This document shows positions 10,001 to 16,076 of a stretch of 20,033 nt of DNA, one piece after another. Each line of letters begins with the position of its first letter. Positions within the stretch are counted from its first letter, which is position 1. The notes beneath the pieces were generated by a model. The model had not been told where the DNA came from and did not search any database. It saw nothing but the letters and a program-made list of their open reading frames with translations. A program made the position numbers and the translations under genes. Source of the DNA: a virus. The stretch lies in the IMG/VR virus record IMGVR_UViG_3300031977_000086, positions 1 to 20,033 of that record, one strand, 5' to 3'.

Positions 10001-12694
10001 AAAGCAGAACAGTTACGCCAAGCTTACGAGAAGAAAAAGAATCAACTAGAAACAGAACTAGACGAATTACGTGAACGCTTTGGTAGAACTCCTGAAGACG
10101 TAGAAACTAAACCCGCCAAAGAACTAGAGCCAGAGTTTAAAGAACTTAAAGATAAGATAAATTATTACAAACAGGCAGAGCGTGAGATAACAAAGATTAT
10201 AGAGTTAGAAAAAGAATTAGCTAGAGTGGCAGATATAGAAGGTCGTAGTGTTATGGGTGAGCTTAGAGCGGAGACTGCTGTGCGACCTAAAGGACCTACG
10301 AAACCTCTAAAGTCAGCTGAGTTAAGAAAAAAGATAACAGCGTCTAAAAGAAGGATGCGTAAGAAACTTGCTGACATAGATAAAGCAGCTCAACAAATTA
10401 AAGACGAAGAATTACGCTTAGAAGTATTTAAAGATATGGAGGATGCGATATTTAAAAGCATGGATGTTGATGCTGTAAATACCACAACTAAAGTATTTCG
10501 TTGGGTTAAGCAGGCTAGGCAGTTAGCTTTAATTGACCAACTCCCATCTGTATTAGCTGGTGTTCCTACTGGTATAGGTGCTGTGTATAAACGTTTCTGG
10601 AAACCTTTATCTCGATACATAGTTACAAGGATGGAGGGAGGAAGTGCTGACGTTTCTAAGAAGATGGCAGCGATAGAAGCCCAAGCTGCTTTTAAGGTTA
10701 TTAGTATTCAGAAGGATTTGTTGGTAGCTATGAAGCGTTCATTCCAACAGAATATAGATGTTACCGATAAGATGCGTGGTAAGTTAGCTACTGATATTAA
10801 TAGGTTACCACAAGGCGAAGCTGCATTATTAAATAAAGCTTATAGAAGTGCTAAACAAAAACAGGAAGGATTAGATAACTTAGGAAACTATTTTGTAGAC
10901 ACTATCATAAACGGACATGTTATGGATTTGTTATCTCTAGGAGTTAGAGGCATACAAACTGTAGACGCTGTCTTTAAAAGGCAGTTAATTAAAGGTGATA
11001 TATACGCCGCATCTCAACAAAAAGCATTATTAAATAATCCGAAGGATTCGGCGAAAGCGATTAAGGAAGCTGAAGACGCATACAAAAAAGCGTGGATAGA
11101 TGATGACGGTTTAGAGGTGTTAGCATCCCACCATGAGTTTCAGGATAGAGTAGACAAAGTCAGGCAAGAGTTATTGTTTGCTGCAAATACAGATGATTTA
11201 GATTTAGCTTCTGGTACTTATGTAACTGAAAAGATAATAGGATTACTTAAAGACCTTAGTTCGGGAGACGGTTTACCGGGTACTGTTATTAACGCTTTCC
11301 TGCCTTATATAGGTGTACCTATCAGAGCTGTATATCGTGGATCAAGATTAGTAGGCTCTCCTGCTTTGCTTTTATCAGCTAGAACTAAAAACAATCCATA
11401 CAATAGAAGATTAGCTGAAGTTAAACAAAAGATGGCTGGTCTTCAAATGACTCTCAATAGGGATAATATAACTCCTGAGATGAAACAAAATGCTATGGGA
11501 TTGATGCAGGAGTTAAGGGAAGAGTCTACACGGTTAACTTCTCAGAGAACGGAGTACAATGTAGATATACTTACGGACACTTTTGTAGCCACATCTCTAG
11601 CTGTTGTTGGTTATGGAATGGCTACTAGCGGGATGATGACTGGTTCTCTTGCTTGGCTAACTGACGACCAAAGACAAAAAACAAAACTAGAACCCTTTAA
11701 AGCTTTAGATTCAGATTATTCAGCTGCCTTACCTTGGTCTTTTCCTTTAGCCTTAGCAGCGGACGTAGGAGCATTTTTAAAAATTAGAGCAGAGGAAGAT
11801 GCTACTGGTTCAAAGATTTTAACTAAAGATCAAACTTTGATACACGTTGTCAAAAACTCTCTTAAAGAACTAGCTAAAGAAATGCCTCTCGCACAAGGTG
11901 CTAGGAACTTTGAGGAACTAATAGACGGAGACGGTGAAGTATTCACTAGGGCTATGTACAGTTTAGCAACGAGTTACTTTCCTTATCCAGCTCAGTTTCG
12001 AAAATTTATGCAAGCATACGAGAATATAGGGGAGGCTGCTGTAAATGATTTAAGAGGAGGAGACTATAAAGATAGATTGTTATATTCTATATTTGGTAGA
12101 GGTATAGTTAATAAGAAGACAGACCACTTTGGATACGATATACAATCTAATAGAACTTTTATGACGGAAGCCGTTATAAGACAAGCACCTAGAAAGTCTA
12201 TAGACCGTACACAGTTTGATGATATACTAGCTGCTGATACACACGAGAACATACAAAGAAAGCCTTCTACCCTAGGACCCGGTATTAAATTCACAGACTT
12301 CAGAGACTCTGATGGCATGACGCTTTCTTACGCTTTCGACTTAAAGTTAAGAGATACTAAGATAAGAATTAAAGGTAAAAATCGTGTTATGGAGGATGCT
12401 ATATACGATCTTATCAATAGTACAAAATGGAATAAAAAGTTCGAACAAGGATTTAAACCCAGTGAAACTAGGCCAGATGTATATATTAACGAAGGTCTTA
12501 GAGAACTTAATGCGTTGATGCAGCAGTACTACAGAAGGACTAAAGAGGATTTATTAAAAGACAAAGATTATCTGTACGATTTCGTAGGTCCAAATGACAA
12601 ATCCTTGATAGATATTATTGAAGAATTAAAACAACCAGCTGAAGAAACTGGAAGACCTGCATCGATACGAGAACTATTAACTCTTGCTGACTAA
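6998..12694 (+). CDS. Giant T7 gp16-like internal virion (ejection) protein
   Basis: At 1898 residues this is far larger than T7 gp16 (1318). It starts in an ATGA overlap with the gp15-like gene. Residues about 60-255 hold Gly/Ala-rich hydrophobic stretches (LSVAGELGLGIGL, VAGVVGLAATEAGIWGL, FISGGALGIAESAL) like the membrane-active part of gp16. Residues about 265-420 are very charged and low in complexity. Residues 637 to about 1155 form four tandem coiled-coil repeats. The C-terminal 700 residues include hydrophobic segments (VATSLAVVGYGMATSGMM, ALPWSFPLALAADVGAF) arranged as in the T7 gp16 C-terminus. The N-terminal transglycosylase domain of T7 gp16, with its catalytic Glu motif, is not recognisable. 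It probably forms the inner part of the ejection channel. The role is inferred from position and layout. Confidence 0.75.
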   Translation: MTEEEYRKYKEERRKMLGLPSLPVREVATPEPEIPDYTISSNTTPEVPQEVIDAYSQVQGEIEEGSYITGTALSVAGELGLGIGLSRQLHKSQKYLKWINGARRVSMAGILAPEPSTTVAGVVGLAATEAGIWGLSNFIGQQIRQGFGLQDEYSVGEGIAASVFGVGIVTKAADKVFKLGPGIGAANAWKGQTALVNGVETFISGGALGIAESALRQEIEAQMNGKERNTYDYLFSGIAGGAFNTLFSVWGRTGKWGRDQANEAASNAKKRLLKDKADLIAKQNKIAGRAGAASRRKIQGEINKIDQAVEVIDDGIREIKGADEILTKQEQEAVAEDLPEIKKEDQGPILEAEDISEIKKQDEEVVASKDLEEETTQAREAEEEVVEEPAKPEEQPDVVEKEALPRFVDDEREGAFDALVRQTETYGFVNIADNRRMTRISQRLYERSNQNFEIFSKRLREDITDIDTIQEFLNEVKFLRKLNNEIRYPLGLAAGGGVQAFKGDSDKFAWRNDKASYANQLEDASYAKLEADLEIALGKGTLSEDADILKQHNEYVEVDEPKPAPKDEADLEIEDTMMEAPVSSEVDVEAQTAEEVTRKLSKRKDGLKQRLKKLEEAREEFVGLREEVAPKKAKAKTPEEADIQNRLAFYRTAKKEAKETALLENRLERYFELLEEGDIEKIRQEVGPAPDWAKPKEIESYLGKLRSVVNKTKKLLQKELIDEDEVLRLKEADALARQKQRLEGRLEQLQERFGDRAKIQPKEKKEVKVDPEVAELKQRIKFYEEAEADALEVERLEAELAKVAELDVAPLGEQRAAVTPKPTGPQKPDTRASELRSKIAKVKANIKQRLADIDKARLEMSDEFQAAKAEAAFQKKINGLQAKLDELRATFAKEPEELVPGKPKEKDPKVKDLEDKIKFYKDAQSEARKIKELEAERARLLEVETGPLGRQREEITPKPTGPKKAPGRVEELNKDIAFLRSNMRNRIREIDRARVEMSDEYKAEQLRQAYEKKKNQLETELDELRERFGRTPEDVETKPAKELEPEFKELKDKINYYKQAEREITKIIELEKELARVADIEGRSVMGELRAETAVRPKGPTKPLKSAELRKKITASKRRMRKKLADIDKAAQQIKDEELRLEVFKDMEDAIFKSMDVDAVNTTTKVFRWVKQARQLALIDQLPSVLAGVPTGIGAVYKRFWKPLSRYIVTRMEGGSADVSKKMAAIEAQAAFKVISIQKDLLVAMKRSFQQNIDVTDKMRGKLATDINRLPQGEAALLNKAYRSAKQKQEGLDNLGNYFVDTIINGHVMDLLSLGVRGIQTVDAVFKRQLIKGDIYAASQQKALLNNPKDSAKAIKEAEDAYKKAWIDDDGLEVLASHHEFQDRVDKVRQELLFAANTDDLDLASGTYVTEKIIGLLKDLSSGDGLPGTVINAFLPYIGVPIRAVYRGSRLVGSPALLLSARTKNNPYNRRLAEVKQKMAGLQMTLNRDNITPEMKQNAMGLMQELREESTRLTSQRTEYNVDILTDTFVATSLAVVGYGMATSGMMTGSLAWLTDDQRQKTKLEPFKALDSDYSAALPWSFPLALAADVGAFLKIRAEEDATGSKILTKDQTLIHVVKNSLKELAKEMPLAQGARNFEELIDGDGEVFTRAMYSLATSYFPYPAQFRKFMQAYENIGEAAVNDLRGGDYKDRLLYSIFGRGIVNKKTDHFGYDIQSNRTFMTEAVIRQAPRKSIDRTQFDDILAADTHENIQRKPSTLGPGIKFTDFRDSDGMTLSYAFDLKLRDTKIRIKGKNRVMEDAIYDLINSTKWNKKFEQGFKPSETRPDVYINEGLRELNALMQQYYRRTKEDLLKDKDYLYDFVGPNDKSLIDIIEELKQPAEETGRPASIRELLTLAD
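8906..10460 (+). repeat. Four tandem ~135-residue coiled-coil repeats in the gp16-like gene
   Basis: Repeat units begin at residues 637, 770, 907 and 1044 (bases 8906, 9305, 9716 and 10127). The last two spacings are both exactly 137 codons (411 bases); the first is 133. Each unit has the same parts: a P-E/K-[VF]-x-x-L-x-x-[KR]-I-x-[FY]-Y helix start, a Lys/Glu-rich coiled coil, a Pro hinge (TPKPTGP in units 2 and 3, RPKGP in unit 4), then a DID[KR]A helix and an L-x-E-L-R-x-x-F end. Unit 1 is divergent and unit 4 loses its tail. Units 2 and 3 share stretches of 15 identical bases, so they duplicated more recently. Confidence 0.85.
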
Positions 12695-12725
12695 GGACTT
12701 GCTCTTCTCACTCAATAATTAATAA

Positions 12726-12740
12726 TATACACTTAACATC
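12726..12740 (+). promoter_or_regulatory. Leader with TATACA and AACATC before the tail fibre gene
   Basis: TATACA (12726-12731) lies nine bases before ATG 12741, and AACATC (12735-12740) abuts the start codon, as at 262-267 and 17114-17119. No Shine-Dalgarno is present. GCTCTTCTC at 12701-12709 also occurs at 193-201, upstream of the other leader of this kind, so two parts of the leader are shared by both intergenic gaps. Promoter or translation signal remains open. Confidence 0.35.
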
Positions 12741-14576
12741 ATGGCTAACACCTACGTAGACTACACAGGCGACAACAGCGAGACTGATTTCATCTTTAAC
12801 TTTGACTACCTTCAAGACGACCACGTTAAGGTAAAAGTAAACGATGTTATCGTAACGAACTACTCCATCGTAGAAGTATCAGCGGATAATGTTATTCGTT
12901 TTGATACAGCTCCAGCATCCAATGCTTCAATCCGCATATACCGTGACAGTCGTGGTGATTTCTCCCCGCTTGTTGACTTTGTGGACGGCTCTGTACTTAC
13001 AGGTGACAACTTAGATGAAGCATACAAACACAACTTATTTGTATCACAAGAAGCGTCAGAAGGTACTGGTAATGAATTGCTTAACAAAAAAGGAGGAGCT
13101 AACTACGACGCTGAAGGTAACAAGATAATAAACCTCGGCACTCCTACTGATTCTACCGACGCTGCTAACAAAGGATACACCGATCAAACCATAGACAACG
13201 CTATAGCTCTTGGTGGTAGTCCTGCTATTGTATCGCTCGGTGGGTACGATGTTACTGCATTCGGTACTAGTATTACTAAATCTTTAGCTAACTGGACTAA
13301 TGATTTAAATTCACCTACAGCTACAGGTTCAACTACATCTAGGAGTCTTGCTGATCGGTTTGCTGATGTAGTTAATGTCTTAGACTTTGGAGCCGACAAT
13401 ACAGGGACATCAGATAGTACAACAGCTTTCACTAGTGCTTTCACTAGAGCTAATGCTATAGGTCTTGATTTTATTTATGTACCAAGAGGTACTTATTTAG
13501 TAACAAGTATAACAGCGTCAGGGTGTGGTATAATAGGAGACGGTCAAGATTCTACAATAATAAAAGGTACAAACGCTAGTGCTGTGATTTTAACTATAGC
13601 TGCTAATACAGAGAACACCCGGTTCATGGATTTTCATATAAGATTTGATAGCACAAGTGCCACAGGTAAATGCATAGAACTAGCTAATAATACACACCAA
13701 CTAAGCTTTCAAAGAATTTGGACAAGATATGGGGCATACGGGATATACAGCGATACTAATAACACGCATTGGATGTCTGACTATACTAATATTAGGGCAG
13801 ACAACCACAGTAGTTATGGTTATTATATAAACGGTACTAATGCGGCTTTGACTACATTATCGTTTAGAAATTGCTACGCCAATAATTGTACCAGTGGTTT
13901 CTTCATTTCTAATTGCAGTGAGCTGACCATGATTGATTCGGCTGTTGACCTCGCAACGACTTGGGGTATGAACTTACAATTCTGTGAGGGAGGCAATATT
14001 CTTTCTAGCCATTTTGAACAGTGTGATTTTGGAGCGGAAACAGAAAGGGCTTTGATAAATTTAATTAACTGCGACTCAATGAATATTGACGGAGTATACA
14101 GCGACACTAACCAAGCTGATACTTCTTTTTACGCTTTGAGAATAGCCGGATCAAACGGTGCTCGTAATATTAAGTTCAGTAACCTTTTTCAAATATCTAA
14201 CACAAACTTAAACTTTTTATATGTAAACAGCGACTGCACTAAAGCTAATAGTAATCTACTGTTAAGCGGAGTTAATGCTGATTTAAATGCTACATTCTCA
14301 GGTGATACTGTTATTACCCATTTAGATTATTTAAACTTTGTTAGGTCAGTCAGTACGGACGTAAACGGTTCTATCGATGGTACATTCCCAACAGCTCCTA
14401 GTTATTTAAGTAAAACAGCACATTCGTATGTGGATGATGGTATGACTGACTATTATGTGTCAATGGATAAACCTACTTCCACTACATATCAAGCTAGATT
14501 AAGGAACCCCGATGGTACGTTTGCTACAGTAAGTGGTATTGAGATCATAACTAAATTCTCTTTTTATAGATTTTAA
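12741..14576 (+). CDS. T7-type tail fibre/tailspike with pectate-lyase-like beta-helix
   Basis: The 611-residue protein opens with the T7 gp17 tail-attachment domain (residues 1 to about 115: VDYTGDNSETDFIFNFDYL, later IRIYRDS and LTGDNLDEAYKHNLFVSQEA). A linker with the phage-fibre pattern IINLGTPTDSTDAANKGYTD follows. From residue 213, VLDFGADNTGTSDST marks the start of a pectate-lyase-superfamily domain (PF12708 type), and the next 220 residues have the Asn-rich short-strand rhythm of a right-handed beta-helix. Such spikes often bind or cleave surface polysaccharide. A depolymerase activity is plausible but no catalytic residues can be assigned by eye. The N-terminal domain would dock it on the adaptor-nozzle junction. 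The C-terminal ~90 residues are a separate, unrecognised module. Confidence 0.9.
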   Translation: MANTYVDYTGDNSETDFIFNFDYLQDDHVKVKVNDVIVTNYSIVEVSADNVIRFDTAPASNASIRIYRDSRGDFSPLVDFVDGSVLTGDNLDEAYKHNLFVSQEASEGTGNELLNKKGGANYDAEGNKIINLGTPTDSTDAANKGYTDQTIDNAIALGGSPAIVSLGGYDVTAFGTSITKSLANWTNDLNSPTATGSTTSRSLADRFADVVNVLDFGADNTGTSDSTTAFTSAFTRANAIGLDFIYVPRGTYLVTSITASGCGIIGDGQDSTIIKGTNASAVILTIAANTENTRFMDFHIRFDSTSATGKCIELANNTHQLSFQRIWTRYGAYGIYSDTNNTHWMSDYTNIRADNHSSYGYYINGTNAALTTLSFRNCYANNCTSGFFISNCSELTMIDSAVDLATTWGMNLQFCEGGNILSSHFEQCDFGAETERALINLINCDSMNIDGVYSDTNQADTSFYALRIAGSNGARNIKFSNLFQISNTNLNFLYVNSDCTKANSNLLLSGVNADLNATFSGDTVITHLDYLNFVRSVSTDVNGSIDGTFPTAPSYLSKTAHSYVDDGMTDYYVSMDKPTSTTYQARLRNPDGTFATVSGIEIITKFSFYRF

Positions 14577-14581
14577 CAACA

Positions 14582-14833
14582 ATGATCGACTCCCTCTCCA
14601 GTCTTCTTAACACCATCCTTGTAGTCGGCCTTGGCGTAATCGGGTGGATTATAAAACGTGTTATCGAACGTCTTGATCTCGGTGAGAAAAGAATGACCCG
14701 GATAGAGGTGGAGTTAGCTGCACAGCGAGAAAGAGACATTGCTGTTGAATCTCGCATCGCAAAGGTAGAACAAGCCATTAACGAGATGCACGGTAAGTTA
14801 GACCGTATGATGGAAATATTAGTGAGGAAATAG
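14582..14833 (+). CDS. Small membrane protein, candidate class II holin (gp17.5 position)
   Basis: This 83-residue protein has one clear membrane segment (about residues 8-27, LLNTILVVGLGVIGWIIKRV), followed by a charged helix with coiled-coil character up to the C-terminus. Positive residues directly after the membrane segment predict the C-terminus inside the cell. That makes it unlike an i-spanin (Rz), which has its coiled coil outside. Its place right after the tail fibre is where T7 carries its holin gp17.5 (67 aa, also C-terminus inside). It follows the fibre stop by five bases. A holin is the best guess; a membrane-anchored structural or regulatory protein is the alternative. No endolysin is seen in the window. 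Confidence 0.55.
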   Translation: MIDSLSSLLNTILVVGLGVIGWIIKRVIERLDLGEKRMTRIEVELAAQRERDIAVESRIAKVEQAINEMHGKLDRMMEILVRK

Positions 14834-14835
14834 AC

Positions 14836-14964
14836 ATGCCAAAAGGATTATACGCAAATATAAACAGAAGAAAGAAGCTCGGTATTAGCCGTAGCAAAAA
14901 GAAGTCTACCATTACACCTAAGGCTTACGCTAATATGAAGCGTGGCTTTCCTAAGAAGAAGTGA
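14836..14964 (+). CDS. 42-residue Lys/Arg-rich protein (MPKGLYANIN family)
   Basis: ATG 14836 has a GAGGA ribosome site eight bases upstream (14823-14827) and runs 42 codons to TGA 14962-14964. The product begins MPKGLYANINRRKKLG and ends YANMKRGFPKKK. The motif YAN occurs twice and about a third of the residues are Lys or Arg. I recall similar very short basic proteins starting M-[PA]-[KR]-GLYANI in marine podophages and cyanophages, all of unknown function. The charge suggests nucleic acid or capsid-interior binding, which is inference. Its stop overlaps the GTG start of the next gene by four bases. Confidence 0.75.
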   Translation: MPKGLYANINRRKKLGISRSKKKSTITPKAYANMKRGFPKKK

Positions 14965-15197
14965 GTGTATCGTTGTCCATAGGCAGAGGTGAGAAGTCCC
15001 GTAAAGGCGGACTCACCGCAAAGGGACGGGCTAAGTACAACAGAGCTACTGGATCTAAGCTGAAAGCCCCACAGCCCGGAGGTGGTCCACGTAAGCGTTC
15101 TTTCTGTGCTAGGATGTCTGGAGTCAAAGGACCGATGAAGGACAGTAAAGGTAGACCAACAAGAAAAGCTTTAGCGTTGCGTAGGTGGAAGTGTTAA
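14961..15197 (+). CDS. DUF6321-like small basic protein
   Basis: A GTG start at 14961 overlaps the preceding stop (GTGA), giving 78 residues. The sequence has the pattern GLTAKGRAKYNRATGSKL, then PRKRSFCARMSG and GRPTRKALALRRWKC. I associate this with a widespread family of small phage proteins (DUF6321). It is strongly basic with two Cys, at S-F-C-A-R and at the C-terminal W-K-C. No ATG lies early enough to keep the conserved N-terminal segment, which supports the GTG start. Function is unknown; its position among virion genes suggests a minor structural or DNA-associated role. Confidence 0.75.
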   Translation: MSVSLSIGRGEKSRKGGLTAKGRAKYNRATGSKLKAPQPGGGPRKRSFCARMSGVKGPMKDSKGRPTRKALALRRWKC

Positions 15198-15198
15198 T

Positions 15199-15420
15199 AT
15201 GCCACTGCGTCCTATAGTTCGACCACACCCGCTTGCGTTCCAACAACGAACAATAGCCGCTGCTTCCGCTGCACAAGCAAAAGCAAATAAAGAGGAAGCG
15301 GAACAGTTGGAAACAAAGGTTACATCTTTAGAGAGTGATCCATTCTTTGTTACACTTGATGGAGGAGGTCCAGTAGTAGAAGACACTGATATATTTGACG
15401 GAGGAGCACCAGATGCCTAG
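15199..15420 (+). CDS. Hypothetical 73-residue protein
   Basis: ATG 15199 lies one base after the preceding stop, and the TAG at 15418-15420 lies inside the start of the next gene. I do not recognise the product. Residues 15-45 are an Ala/Glu/Gln/Lys-rich helix that could form a coiled coil (AAASAAQAKANKEEAEQLET). The C-terminus is acidic with Gly and Val (LDGGGPVVEDTDIFDGG). The tight packing on both sides supports it as a real gene. Sitting between basic proteins and fibre modules, it may be a small fibre or assembly protein, which is only a guess. Confidence 0.6.
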   Translation: MPLRPIVRPHPLAFQQRTIAAASAAQAKANKEEAEQLETKVTSLESDPFFVTLDGGGPVVEDTDIFDGGAPDA

Positions 15421-15646
15421 TTTTACAAAACGCATACAATTACGTAGAGGAACTTCTAGTGAGTGGACAACTGAGAACCCAATATTACTTGAGGGAGAGC
15501 TGGGAATCGAATTAGACTCAGCACGTAACAGAATTAAGATTGGAGACGGGACGACCGCTTGGAACTCTTTACCGTATTTCTTGGACGCTCGTGAAGAGGA
15601 GGTAGGTGATTACCAAGACTTCCTTGATGCCTTGACCGCTCCGTAA
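15413..15646 (+). CDS. Mtd_N-like small tail/fibre protein
   Basis: I choose ATG 15413, which has a strong GGAGGAG ribosome site at about 15400-15406 and gives 77 residues starting MPSFTKRIQLRRGTSSEW. An in-frame ATG at 15395 would add six residues ahead of this site. The protein has the pattern of the Mtd_N domain, the N-terminal domain of the Bordetella phage tropism determinant: IQLRRGT, then N-P-I-L-L-E-G-E-L-G-I-E, then KIGDGTTAWNSLPY. Domains of this type anchor receptor-binding proteins to the tail. Here it is nearly the whole protein, with only a short acidic tail (REEEVGDYQDFLDAL). It may be an adaptor or a fibre-knob base. Confidence 0.78.
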   Translation: MPSFTKRIQLRRGTSSEWTTENPILLEGELGIELDSARNRIKIGDGTTAWNSLPYFLDAREEEVGDYQDFLDALTAP

Positions 15647-15667
15647 TTACTGTAATAACACCGAGGT

Positions 15668-16012
15668 ATGAGTAGTTTACTTACACAATTAGGACAGAAG
15701 GTTAAAGCCAAGCTTGATAACAAGTTTGATAAGTCCGGAGGCTTGATTAGTGGTTCGGTAAATATATCACAATCTCTGCAAATAGGATCATATCTTACAT
15801 CTAGTTTACCAGCAGCTGGCACATCAGGGCGTATCATATATGTTACTGATGGGGACGGTAGTGGTGGTCCTTGTATAGCTGTAGATGATGGAACGGATTG
15901 GAAAATCGTAGAGCTTGGCGGTGCAGTACCTACTGTTACTCATATACTTGCGGAAGATGGAGACAGTTTAACTACTGAGGCTGGGGCTATTTTAATCACC
16001 GAGCCAGCTTGA
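15668..16012 (+). CDS. Short fibre-like protein (MSSLLTQLGQK module)
   Basis: The protein has 114 residues. The first 18 or so (MSSLLTQLGQKVKAKLD) match the start of the larger fibre protein at 16077 almost exactly, implying a shared attachment module. The middle, GTSGRIIYVTDGDGSGGP then CIAVDDGTDWKIVELGG, resembles short beta segments in tail and fibre proteins of marine phages. The end (HILAEDGDSLTTEAG then ILITEP) has the repeating LxxEDGxxLxxE pattern common at phage structural protein C-termini. Start at ATG 15668; the only purine run, GAGG, is unusually close. Probably a minor virion protein at the tail. Confidence 0.65.
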   Translation: MSSLLTQLGQKVKAKLDNKFDKSGGLISGSVNISQSLQIGSYLTSSLPAAGTSGRIIYVTDGDGSGGPCIAVDDGTDWKIVELGGAVPTVTHILAEDGDSLTTEAGAILITEPA

Positions 16013-16035
16013 CAGTTATTAGCTGTACTTATACT
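16009..16035 (+). promoter_or_regulatory. Sigma70-like promoter before the long fibre gene
   Basis: A perfect TTGACA (16009-16014) overlaps the stop of the preceding gene and is followed, after 15 bases, by TATACT (16030-16035). The spacer is two bases short of the ideal 17, which weakens the call. A 5' untranslated region of about 35 bases would follow, with an AAGGA ribosome site at 16063-16067, nine bases before ATG 16077. A host-type promoter would let this fibre be made independently of the phage polymerase. Confidence 0.35.
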
Positions 16036-16076
16036 CTTTCTAAACACAACTAACCCACAACAAAGGATTATATATT

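Noticed and set aside
8032-10620. Several long open frames on the minus strand opposite the gp16-like gene
   Set aside because: They are Ser/Ala-rich mirror images of the Glu/Lys-rich coiled-coil codons and recur once per repeat unit. They have no ribosome sites and no recognisable domains.
12860-14107. Minus-strand open frames opposite the tail fibre gene
   Set aside because: They lie entirely within a clear fibre gene, have low-complexity Ser-rich products and no independent support.
15413-15646. Mtd_N-like domain as a sign of a diversity-generating retroelement
   Set aside because: No reverse transcriptase, no template repeat and no C-type-lectin variable domain are seen in the window. 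The Mtd_N domain alone occurs in many phages without such elements.
15646-15656. Palindrome ATTAC-T-GTAAT after the Mtd_N-like gene as a terminator
   Set aside because: A one-base loop cannot form a hairpin and there is no U-run. At most it is a chance dyad.
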